DNA of 42,984 nt from positions 38,184-81,167 of the forward strand of contig DF237378.1 of NCBI GenBank assembly GCA_000708835.1, read 5' to 3'. Positions 32,301 through 41,834 of this stretch are shown here, piece by piece (the stretch's first letter is position 1; each line of letters starts with the position of its first letter). The stretch comes from Klebsormidium nitens (Eukaryota; Streptophyta; Klebsormidiophyceae; Klebsormidiales; Klebsormidiaceae). The notes under the pieces are model-generated. The model saw nothing but the letters and a program-made list of their open reading frames with translations. It did not search any database and was not told where the DNA came from. The position numbers were made by a program, and so were the translations under genes.

Positions 32301-35300
32301 TTTCGGTCGCTGACATAACTAACTGTCCTGCTCTGTCCGGCCTTTTCTTGCCTCAATTCTTGCGCCTCGAGCCGCCTTCTGTGCATCTTATCCAATACCC
32401 TGCCCGTGCGGATCAGGTTCATGGCATAGTACGTCATCCTCATTAGGTCCAGTTGGATCTGGTTCTTGGAGTCATACTGTGTTTGGAAAACTTTCGAGCA
32501 GAAATGTACCGGCCACTTTTCCCCACAGGTTCGGCGTAGCGTACGCAATCTTCGGCATGTGCTACACTCTGATGGCGTCGCCCTTTCTTCTCCCGGGGGA
32601 AGATACCAAGCGCCACTCTGACCTGCTATTCGTGGCCAAAATCCGCCTCGACTCCCCGGTTGCGAACAAGACCGTCCTCGAGGCGGGGCTTCGAAGCTTG
32701 GAGCGCCTCTTCCTAGTTGCTGTCGAGCGTCAGGTAGGTTTGTATCCTCCGTACCCTCTGGGCACCACGATTAGTCTGTGTTTCGAGCAAGGTAGTGCGT
32801 ACAGTTGGTTGCGGCGAGCTTGGAGCGGCTCTTTTGAGTTGCGGCTCACCCGGCAGGCGAGATAGCATACGGAGACAAGCTTTGGGAATTATGCCCAGGG
32901 TTCTGGGTTTTGCTTCTGAGTTTTTGGATTGTACGCGCCTGAGGGAAGCGTTGGGCGTCCGGAGTGTCTCGTCGTAATTGTATTCGAGCGTCTGACATAT
33001 GTATTTTGAAAGAGTATGGAGAGGCGTTCCAAATTTGGGTTTTTTAAGTCGTGAACCGACTCAGTAGAAAGTTTGCTTTCCAGTTTTTCTTACCACTTCA
33101 ATGTCTTCTTTTGAGTTGAAGTTGCTGAAAGTCGCACTTATGGGAGGTTCATTTGAAGACGTAGACGCTACTTGATGGCCACAACCGTCATTCAGCTTTC
33201 GGATGCTCTTGCTGGTTTAAGTATGGCGCAGTGTTCTTCAACCGTGTCCCGTGTTTCCGAGGTCCCTGCAAAGAGAAGTTCCTTTTAGGAAGGAGACTAA
33301 GCGAACTCTTCCATCTGGATTTTATTACCCTCAGTGTCTTCGGTAGCCAAATCACCTTCTCGTGTCCTCCTTTGCAGCCTCATTTCTTGAGTTGTTTCAA
33401 GGAAAGGTTCTGAAATTGCAGGGCCACGTCACCCACGCCGTGGGTCCAAATATCGGCCTTGAGTCCGGTGAATTTTTGTACCTCAGCGAGCAGATCAAAC
33501 AAGCACGCTCTCATAAGCTCATTTTTCTTGTGGGTGCGTTCAAAACCAGGCATTAACCGAATCCTGACCCACCGGTTGCGGGGACACGTAAGCCACGCCG
33601 TAGGTCCAGATTTCTACCTTGAGTCGGGCGACCTTTTGTTACTTCAGCGGTCAGATCAAACAACCACGCCCTCGGAAACCCACTTTATCCTTTTTGAGGC
33701 TGGTCAAGCCCGGTCAGACATTAACCCAAGCCTTACCCCCCGGTTACAGGGCCACGTCAGCCACGCTGTGGGTCCAGACTTCTACCTCGACTCTGGCGAA
33801 TTTTTGTACTTCAGCGGTCAGATCAATCAGACACACTCTTGTCAATACATGGTTATTAATTTGGAAGGCATATAAATTTCGATCTTAACCGGATCTAAAC
33901 CACTCTCTGCAGGGACACGTAAGCCACGCCGTGGGTCCAGATTTCTTCCTTGAGTCCGGCGACCTTTTGTACTTTAGCGGCCAGATCAAACAAGCGAAGC
34001 ACTACTCGGAGGAGTTCAGTCTGGAGTTGTTGACTAACGAGACCGAAGCGGGTTCCGGTGAGAAAGGTTTTGCTATGGCGACCGATCTGAAGTCAGCGGA
34101 AGAGGGGGCGGAGCAGCCGAGCCACGCGGCACAGCTTCTGCAGGTAAGTGAGGACTGCGTTTCATCAAATACATGTTCAGTGGCGGCAACAGTATGCGGA
34201 TCATACAGTTACGAACCGCCCGCTTTATACCGTGTACTAAGATACATCATTTGCTTCTTGAAATTTCGAAATCCATTCCGCATTGCTCCGAACCCCGGAT
34301 CTGAGGACGATTATCAACAGTAGCCCCCGAGCCTTCTTGCTTCAAACCTTTCTAGGGAGGCTTGCTGGGAAACAGAGTACCTTGAGGATGAGCATTGGTT
34401 ACTTGCTTGTAAACGGCGTTCCGAAGATTTGCACAGCACTGTCAATCAAGCAACCGAGCGAAGCGGCACGTTTCGCAGAGATTCCATGTCCTGAAGCAGA
34501 CCTTCCCTACCTTCTGCAGGCCACCGTGAAAGCAGGGTCCGACATCGTCGGCAAGAGCATCCGCGAGATTGGGTTCCGCGGCCGCTTCCACGCGGCGGTG
34601 CTCTCCGTGAAACGCGGCCACGTGAAACAGCCGGGGAAGCTGGGTGACGTCATCGTCCAAGGGGGCGACGTCTTGGTTCTGCTCACTGGTGAGCGCCAAC
34701 CGCAAACACAGCCGTTGGTTTCGATGTTGCACTCTCGGAAGAGAGTCTTTGAGCATGCTGGAATGTCTAGCTGTTTGTACTCAAGTCCGATCGGCGAAAA
34801 CCGCTTTCGTCCCGCTAGAGACACCACTCGCAGGATGACCGAAGTCGGGTTCCCTTGTCTATTGCTGTTTTGGATCTGCCGAAGGATTCTTTTTTCTGCA
34901 CGCTGGCAGTCAATCTGTAAAACTGATGAGTATCGGACAGTCATTTAATTATTTCGACTAAGTAGTGTTCTCCGTCATCTGATTGCAGAGAATAAGACGG
35001 TGGCAGACGACAAGGAGTTCAAGCGCATATTCAAGGAGGTCGAGCCACTGGACCTGACCCTCGAAAAGGAGTTCCTCTCTGGTAAGTGATGAGATAATTT
35101 TGTGGAGAAGTATCCAGAGACTTCCGTTGGGTCCACGTGAGGGCGTGCTTGCTCTAGGAGTGGTAGTAACGTAGCCTTGGTCCACTATTGGTGATGTCCA
35201 GATTCTCTACACAACCAGGTCGAGTCTCAAAACGTTCCCTGCAGACCGGTCGGGTCGATGGGTTGCCGGCAGAAGAGCTTGAATCTGGCCTAGCCTAGAA

Positions 35301-38300
35301 ATTCAATCTGAGCTTCTAGACCTTGTTTTAAGTTTGCCGCTACGAGCTAGGCTCAGGGCGATACATCGATGTTGAAGGGTCAGGCAGAGTCCCAGGACAC
35401 ATAAGCGAACGTTAAATTTGGATGGTTCTCGTGCAGGTATGAGGGTGACGAGCAAGTTTTCCGGCATCGGCAAGACGATCACGGAAGCGGGCCTACGAGG
35501 AATCGAGGGCCTTTACTTGGTCGGCATCGACCGCGCAACCGGCGAGTCTCTGAGGGTGGTGCAACCAGACACAATCATCCAGGTAAATCTAATTCCCCCT
35601 TTTGTCTTGACCCGATCTTACGACTCTCCGTATTGTGTCAATAAAAGAGGATTGCTTGCTTGGCAGGACGGCGTTTTGAGTTCAGGCTATTGGACGTCTT
35701 CAAGGCCTGTGGTTATTCTACCACGACGTATAAGCAAGCGACGCGTGGGCAGCCACGGAGGTGGTTCCAAGCCGAAGGCCTCGAAATTCCTCTGAAACCC
35801 ACCTTGCAGAATCATCGGGAAAACGGCAGTGTGGTTCGGCGGGGTTTCAACCCTACCAGGACGAGGTTAAACCAAGCTGTGACACATACTCCGATTGGAA
35901 AAACAGTGACCTTGACGTTGACCGTGCTAAACCCCTCACTTCATAACCCGAGACGTGCGGAGTACTTGACGTCGACCCCTCTCCGTGCCCGGATGGAAAC
36001 CCGCTGGGTCTGAGAAAGCATATGAAAAGCAAACTCGAGCTTTACCCGGTTCTTTTAACTTTCCTAACGCAGTACATCCTCAGGTAAGCGATTGCAAGCG
36101 ACAGTCGCTGACGTCAGCAGATTCTGAAGCCGGCAAGTTTTACGTCGCAGGACGGAGACCTTCTGTGGTTCTCAGGAAGCATCGAGAACGTGTACTTCGT
36201 GCTTAAGATCACCGGTCTCGAGCATCACCAAGCTTCTCAGATTGGCCAGCTCAAGGTCGGGATCCTGAACCGCCAACTCGTCCAGGTAAGCCGATGACGT
36301 CAGCCGCGCTTCTCGGTGACGTCAGCATACCCGGATGGCTTGTCCGCCTTTCTTTGCTGCGCGCCGGTTGATCCAAGTGAGATCGCGAGCCGCAATTCTT
36401 GACTGAGTCATGCTACACGGAATTTGCTCAGCATAAATGTGCGGATCTGACCGTCAGGCCTTAAGCAGCCACGCGTGTCGCCCGTCTGGAATTTGTGAGT
36501 GCTCTTGGATTTCCGGAAATCTTAAGAGAGACCAGAAGGATTGCACTGAGCAACTTTCCTTATGTGCAGGTTTCCGTGGCATATGACAGCCCTATCTCCG
36601 GGCAAACCGTTCGGCAGGCCGCGTTCCGGACCAAATACGACGCCGTCGTTCTGGCAATCCATCGCCAGGTAAAGTATTCTCGCTCGACAATTTCCAGCTG
36701 CTTGGAATGGTGTACGTTGTGGAAATGTATTTCGATTTCGAGCTGACACTACCCTGCCACATCCTTTGATGTGGCAAGTTTGAGACGACGTCTGCGGGAA
36801 AAGGTATGTCTGCCGACCGCTGTGTCGTTTCTTGCAAGTTACACCGTGAGTCGGGGTCATTCGGCTCGACATCGGAACGAGCTTTTCGCAGTGCAGCACT
36901 TCAGGCTAATTGCGCGATTTGGTCACCAAAATTTGCCAACACGTTCTGAAAGGTGTGTCTTTTTAGAAGCCTTCCTCCAGAATCACTGGTAATCCGCAGA
37001 CTTCTGCTTCCGCAAGGCAACGTACTTCCGCTTAACACCAACACAAGCTCTCCCCCAGGTTTCACTGCATTTCGAAGTTACAGAAACCAAGGAAGCCGTT
37101 GCGGCTTCACCTTTGAACACGGATATTGATATTATTTTCTTTTCTTCCCAGGGTCAGCGCCTTGCCGCCGACGTGCGAGACATTCCGCTCCAGCCGGGCG
37201 ACGTTCTTCTGCTGGACACCGGAACGAGCTTCCCCAAGCGCTTCAAGGATGATCGTGCGTTCTCGATCATCAAGGGCGTCTCGGACACGTCACCGCTTAA
37301 GTCGAACAAGATGTGGATCGCTATCGGCTTGGCCACCGCTATGATCTCCACACAGGTAAGCACTTTCAAATGTCGAGCGGTGCATATTGCAGCAAAGTCT
37401 AATCCGGACATAGACCCGGTTCTTGAGCCTCCCTCTCAGTCATTGCCCGGTCAAGTTCTGGAAACGTGGAGCGCGGTTGGCCGGGGCACTGATATGAAGG
37501 CCACAACAATTACCGGCTCTCATCTTCAGGCGGTCGGATTGTGGGACTTGGACGGCTTTGCGAATCTGAGGTTTTCGGTTTCATGCGTCGCGAGGTGTAC
37601 TTGGCTGGCTTGTGAAAGCGCACGGAGCAGCGGAGGCAGTCAAAACTTTCGTCATCACCTAAAATATTCCATATTCAGATTTAATGCTCCGTTCTCGCTG
37701 CCAGGGTGTCGTCACGTTCTGTCTTTCGTTCGCTCCGTTCTTTCAGATTACCAGCGGATGCGCTCACATACCGTCCCGGTGTACATGACTTTGATCACCA
37801 CGGGGTTTTTTGGGGCAAGCTGAGCTGCTGCTTCCGGTTCCGTTGCTGATCGCTCGTCCGTCCGTTCCGTTCAAGAGTGCGAACGGAGCGGCCAGACTCC
37901 GGTTTGGAATAAACGAAAGTTTTTATGGGAGAATCATCACTGTGAAGCTTTTGCTCCTGAGCGGGCTGCTTCCGGTTCCGTTGCTTAATCCAGCCCCTCG
38001 TTCCGTTCAGATTGCGAGCGGAGCAGAAGACGCCGGTCCGGAGTGCAGCAATTTGTCTGCCGAGGGGCTCATAACTTCCGGGCTATTGCTTTTAAGTGGC
38101 TGCTCAGTCTGCTAACATTCCAAACCCTGTTCCGTTCCGTTCAGATCGCGAGCGGAGCCGCAGACGCCGTCCCGGAATACATCACCATATGTTCACCGCG
38201 GGGTTCATTACCGCGAAGCTTATGCTCCCATGAGCGACTGCTTCCAGTACCGTTTCTGACTTTCCGTCCGCTTGTTCCGTTAAGATTGCGAGCGGAGCCG

Positions 38301-40067
38301 CAGACGCCGTCCCGGAATACATCAACCTGTTTACACCGGAATCATCACGGCGGGGCTTATGCTCTTAAGCGGCTGCTTCAACGGGAAGCAGGCACGTGAC
38401 AGCATCGACTGGCGCGTATACGTGACCATCGCGTTTGCGTTTGCGTTCTCGACGGCTATGGAAACGTCGGGCGTCGCGCAGGCCATCGCTGACGTCTTCA
38501 CCGACATCAGTGAGTCGATTCGGCTCTCCTTGCCGATGCAAGTATGGCCTGAATTGGGGGGACCTGCCAAAGGTCGCCCGTGCCTATCCGTAGTCTGTGC
38601 TGTGTCAATAGGCTATCTGCGCTCGGTGACAGATCAGACTGCTCAATCTGTACTCCTCAGTTCCAATCGTTGCGATGTATATTTTCGATGTTTTCTGCGT
38701 TTGGTCAACGTCCAGTACAATCTGCTTCGATCAACGTGTCCCGATCGCTTGCTTTTGCGCTCCGCAAAGTGATTGTTCGTGGCCAATTGTTCACTTCAAT
38801 TTCAATTCGCCCTCCTGTGGACGACTTCTTCCAAAGTGAATAAAGAAAGCTTGACATGCGGGCGGGAGAAAGGCGTTCGCTTTCTTTGAGTCCGACATTT
38901 TCTCCCAAAATTTCAGCCGGCTTCATGGAGAAATCCTTTTCAACGAGCCTAGAGATTGTAACACTTCTCACATCCTTGTCACAGGCGACGCCATCGGCGG
39001 AAAGGCGGCCGCGTTCGTGGCGATTTACATTACGACCGCGTTCCTATCCGAGATCGTGAGCAACAACGCGGCCGGCGCGCTTATGTACCCCATAGCCGCT
39101 CGGCTCGGGGACGCGCTCGGGGTCGTGCCATCGCGTATGACGATTGTGGTCATGCTGGGGGCGTCGGCTGGGTTTACGCTTCCGTACAGCTACCAGACCA
39201 ACCTGATGGTGTTTGCCGGTAAGCGCTTTCTATCCAGAAGATATTCAACCTCTGTTTCCGGCCAGGGTCTTATGATCACATTATCAAGATCTTTTGAAAT
39301 AACAGCATCCCTACACACGCACAAGCGTAGGTTTGTTATCGTTGGGATCTGATCCTTCTCGTCAATTGACGGAGCGATCTGATAACTTCGCGTGCTCATA
39401 AGAGCAGTGGATGGGCTCTACCGATTTGGGCCGCAAGTTCACTACTCTGCACTTCGTTTTGAAATTGGGCTAGCCTTTGCTTGGCAATCTGTAGCGGAGC
39501 TGATTTACCTGCATATTGTATCCTGACTTCTGTTGCCAGTTCTTACAAAGTCTAATGTTGCTGCAAGAGCTTTTTTGTCCTTTTCAATGAGGTACCGTAG
39601 CGAGTGTCGTCCCTTTGATTTTGCTGTCTCGAGAAACGTCGAACCACTCGGCCAGCCGAGACAATGTGATGCATTCTTTCCAATCTAGCATAAGCGCTTT
39701 CCCCAACTTCGGCAGACGATCGCCGCTCCCGGCCAGCTCTTCAAAGCGTTTCTGTGCTCACCATTTGCATCTTACCCTAGTCTCTCTTTTTACAGCCGGC
39801 GACTACCGCTTCCTTGAGTTTGCCAAGTTCGGCCTCCCGTGCCAGCTGTTCATGATCGTTTCGGTGATCATCATCTTCGCGCTAGAGGATACGATCTGGG
39901 CGTCGATTTCCATCGCCGTTGCGCTTTTCGCGGCGATCCTTGCGGGCCCTTTGCTCTGGGTTGTTCTCCCCGAGTCTACGAAGGATCGGCTCCGTTTCTG
40001 GGGGCCCAAAGTGAAGGCACAATATGTAAGGGCTCCCGAATTGACGAACGGGAAGATTGTCGATTAG
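29347..40067 (+). CDS. SLC13-type Na+/sulfate transporter with internal RCK_C modules (SAC1/SLT-like), fifteen exons, one apparent frameshift
   Basis: Predicted membrane transporter for sulfate or a related anion, similar to the sulfur-limitation SAC1/SLT family of green algae. Exons: 29347-29429, 30137-30285, 30978-31238, 31868-31937, 32529-32733, 33913-34143, 34520-34688, 34989-35081, 35437-35582, 36151-36285, 36570-36668, 37152-37355, 38285-38509, 38985-39218, 39796-40067. All are GT-AG and phases agree except inside exon 13. The product is about 858 residues. The N-terminal membrane half (about 1-215) has SLC13 motifs FLNNTPIVA and GTSTNLV. About four RCK_C/TrkA-C-like modules follow (roughly 215-285, 334-390, 421-490, 505-600). 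The C-terminal membrane half (about 600-830) contains FLSEIVSNNAAGALMYP and PYSYQTNLMVF. The ATG is in strong context (GCGCCATGG). Exon 13 lacks one base between the codons for EYINLFT and those for GIITAGLML. Introns 3, 5 and 12 hold arrays of exon-edge copies. Confidence 0.9.
31340..31640 (+). repeat. Decayed copies of transporter exon 3 tail and donor region in intron 3
   Basis: In true exon 3 the text GTCGACGAACCTTGTCATTG precedes the GTGAGA donor at 31239. Related text CTCAACAAACGTTGTCATTG and GATGAGACTG is at 31350-31380, and CTTCGACGAACCTTCTCGTA is at 31489-31508. A possible third, poorer copy is near 31622. Landmark offsets are about 133 and then 141 bp. The intron text after the donor is also repeated: TTGATGCCACTCAAGCTTTC and TTGATGCCCCTCAAGCTTTT, each followed by a GTTTG block, echo GTGATGCCACTAGCTCAAAT. 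The donor is destroyed in the copies. Confidence 0.75.
32785..32870 (+). repeat. Decayed copy of transporter exon 5 tail in intron 5
   Basis: CTTGGAGCGGCTCTTTTGAG at 32819, followed by TTGCGGCTCACCCGGCAGG, mirrors CTTGGAGCGCCTCTTCCTAG at 32697, followed by TTGCTGTCGAGCGTCAGG at the true exon 5 end. The offset is 122 bp. The donor GTAGGT has become GCGAGA. It is a donor-side copy lying in the same intron as the acceptor-side copies of exon 6. Confidence 0.65.
33422..33912 (+). repeat. Three tandem copies of transporter exon 6 head and acceptor
   Basis: Exon-like segments begin at 33422, 33582 and 33750 before the true exon 6 at 33913 (spacings 160, 168 and 163). Each codes a version of GHVSHAVGPDFYLESGDLLY. 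Copies one and three follow intact CAG acceptors and keep an open frame past the copied part to a stop (33554-33556 and 33873-33875). Copy two has GCGG in place of the acceptor CAGG and an extra T that breaks its frame. Copies one and three share GGCCACGTCA and GAATTTTTGTAC, while copy two and the true exon share GGACACGTAAGC and GACCTTTTGT, giving an A-B-A-B order. The rest of exon 6, from the codons for KHYSEEF onward, is not duplicated. Confidence 0.93.
35660..35700 (+). repeat. Possible decayed copy of transporter exon 10 head
   Basis: TTGGCAG at 35661-35667, followed by GACGGCGTTTTGAGTTCAGG, resembles the true exon 10 start at 36151 (GTCGCAG, then GACGGAGACCTTCTGTGG and TTCTCAGG). The match is short and needs a gap, and the offset of about 480 bp would be several units, so this is tentative. 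Confidence 0.3.
37747..38284 (+). repeat. Four tandem decayed copies of transporter exon 13 head and acceptor
   Basis: Copies begin at 37747, 37876, 38011 and 38145 before the exon 13 start at 38285 (spacings 129, 135, 134 and 140). Each follows a pyrimidine-rich GTTCCGTTCAG-like acceptor (TTTCAG, TTCAAG, TTCAG, TTCAG; the true site is TTAAG). Each begins ATTGCGAGCGGAGC or a relative of it and extends to a CTGAGCGG/AAGTGG-CTGCTTCC-like block. The copy at 38011 is open in frame from its acceptor through LITSGLLLLSGC, then meets a stop (38113-38115). The copies at 37747 and 38145 are broken early or shifted. The rest of exon 13, from the codons for NGKQARDSIDW onward, is single-copy. Confidence 0.9.
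38285..38509 (+). other. Transporter exon 13 with apparent one-base frameshift
   Basis: From the TTAAG acceptor the phase-0 frame reads IASGAADAVPEYINLFT and then runs to a stop at 38366-38368. The family-like continuation GIITAGLMLLSGC and NGKQARDSIDWRVY is in the frame one base away. Counting all fifteen exons gives 2576 bases, one short of a multiple of three. An AG at 38291-38292 would keep the downstream frame open but replaces the conserved head with an Arg-rich peptide. A sequencing or assembly error in this repetitive place, a real inactivating deletion, or a non-standard splice are all possible. Confidence 0.75.
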
Positions 40068-40158
40068 GGCCGTCGATTAAAGCAGCGGGAACGAGAAACT
40101 GGAAGGGTTGCGTTGAGATGTAGGGTTGCGACATTCCAGAGTTCTAACGTTTATTATT

Positions 40159-40207
40159 GTACGTACTATTTTACTAGGATGAAGTACGTACTATTTACTT
40201 GGATGAA
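40159..40207 (+). repeat. 25/24-bp tandem duplication with GTACGTAC cores
   Basis: Two consecutive copies start at 40159 and 40184, each GTACGTACTATTT(T)ACT followed by A/TGGATGAA. They differ by one T and one base. They lie about 90 bases after the transporter stop, probably in the 3' UTR or at its end. GTAC-containing palindromes are cores of copper-response and SBP-domain sites in green algae and plants, but a downstream position makes that weak. Confidence 0.75.
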
Positions 40208-40550
40208 CTTACACTAGTGCATGATCGGTCGACTCGAAAGTTGCTGATATAACAGAGGGAGAATATGAAAGAATGGACACGAGTCGTAGAAGGCCCTCAA
40301 CAATGTCCGGCACCCCAAGTTTATCAAGGAGGGTCGCATGTCGAAAGAAGTAGCACTTGTTATCAACTTATTCGTTTGACTTTCCGACTTGAGAAGCAAA
40401 TGACGCTTCAGCAGAGCTCGGCGATGAACTTCGGAGTCTTTGAAGCGCAAAGGTAAATTCCAAGCGCTAGAGATGTCCAACTTCGATTTGGCGTGAGTTC
40501 GAGAAAGTGGGAAGGCAATCTTGCCTAAGCTCGTCAGAGTAATGCGCCAT

Positions 40551-40613
40551 ATTTACTTTATTCATGCAACGTCATCAACATGATGCCGATGACGTTGCAT
40601 GAATAAAGTAAAT
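40551..40613. repeat. Long near-perfect hairpin (26-bp stem, 11-base loop)
   Basis: The left arm 40551-40576 and right arm 40588-40613 are exact reverse complements, with AACATGATGCC between them. A further four base pairs (GCCA/TGGC) extend the stem beyond a small bulge. The arms contain TGCAACGTCATC / GATGACGTTGCA and an AATAAA on the plus strand. It may be a bidirectional 3' processing or transcription-end element, a tiny MITE-like insertion, or a small-RNA precursor; no clear target-site duplication is seen. Confidence 0.85.
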
Positions 40614-40821
40614 TGGCAGTATCGATCGTTTTATTTTTGGTCCTTCAATGCTTGCGATCGGGCCTGTTACTGATGGAAGCCCGGCTAGGAGTTTTCCATG
40701 TGATATGCTGACACTCGTTCAATATATTATTGTTGTGGCTCCGGCGAATCCCAAGTGCCTGGTCGCAATATCCTGCCAGCCAATAATTGCATGCGGAAAT
40801 CTGGCACAGGCTGCAGTGCAT

Positions 40822-40901
40822 GCATGATGTGCCTTTCAGTGCATGATGTGCGGCGTTAAGTTCACTCGCGTACTGAAACGGACCGTCAATGAATGATGTG
40901 C
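40822..40901 (+). repeat. Dispersed GCATGATGTGC repeats
   Basis: GCATGATGTGC occurs at 40822 and 40841 (both preceded by GTGCAT- or CAGT-like text), and GAATGATGTGC at 40891. Low-complexity local duplication in non-coding DNA. Confidence 0.6.
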
Positions 40902-41809
40902 GAACAATGACGTACGGACACTCGTTCAACTGGGACCGTTTTATACTGAGTCACCGTCTGGTGGTGCAGGCGATGCCATGATGAAGTCACGTGCCACCGC
41001 CGGCACTAGTCTCATGTGCACTAAACTCCGGACGCCAAAATTGGCTTTCACGGGGCAAGGTTGAAGGCCCGCAAGAAACAAAAAGCGACCTCCATGGGGG
41101 GTCTCTCTTCACAGGCTCAAGCCTCATTCACAATCTCAGTCACGGTCAGTGACAGTCACAGCCTCACAGGTACCAGATACTGAATCACAGTCATGTATGC
41201 ATGCAGCTACAAATCTGGTTGACACTGTTAGGTGGGCAACGGTTTGACGGCTGGCTACCCGGACGGCAATTTGGCAATGACGAGTGCCCGGCCCGGAGGA
41301 CCGCTGTTAGCTGGTGTGGTACCGACCGGCCAGCTTCAAAGTATGGTCGCGGCATGGGAGGGTTTTCATATATTGTTCACACATGAAGATTGCTAGAGAC
41401 ACTGATAAAACAGTGTAGCTAGATTTGTGATCCAACTAGATTGTCGATCCAACAAGTGACTAGTCTGAGGGAACGGTCAACCGGTCACCAGACTCCGGAC
41501 TCCGGAGCTGCTGGACTCGAGCGGACAGTTCGCTCAGCTGACACACGTCAAACCTGGCAATGTCGGGCCACTCTACAGTGTGCACATGTTGACGCCATGT
41601 TGCGAAACGATTTACCTAGCTCCTCTGACAATTCGACTGGAAGCAAAGATCAATAGTAATAGAGAGTAAGGGAGTGTAAATGAGGGAATTTGTGACCATC
41701 GCAACAAAGCTCTGAATCGTAAATTAAAATACCGAGGGTATTCACATTTTCTGACACGCAAAACACATCTATCCTCGGGATTAAATCCTCCGGCAGAAGT
41801 GTTAAAGTG

Positions 41810-41834
41810 CAGTGCCGTGCACAGCACGGCACTG
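41810..41834. repeat. Small perfect hairpin (11-bp stem, 3-base loop)
   Basis: CAGTGCCGTGC at 41810-41820 is followed by ACA and its exact reverse complement GCACGGCACTG. It is isolated in non-coding sequence; no terminator or gene is attached. Confidence 0.7.

Noticed and set aside
33459-33875. Continuous 138-codon plus-strand frame spanning exon 6 copies as a separate gene
   Set aside because: It arises because array units of 160-168 bp happen to leave copies in compatible frames. It contains a frameshifted copy and has no start or promoter of its own, so it is better read as part of the array.
34507-34944. Minus-strand 145-codon frame across transporter exon 7
   Set aside because: Antisense of a well-supported RCK_C exon; no independent evidence.
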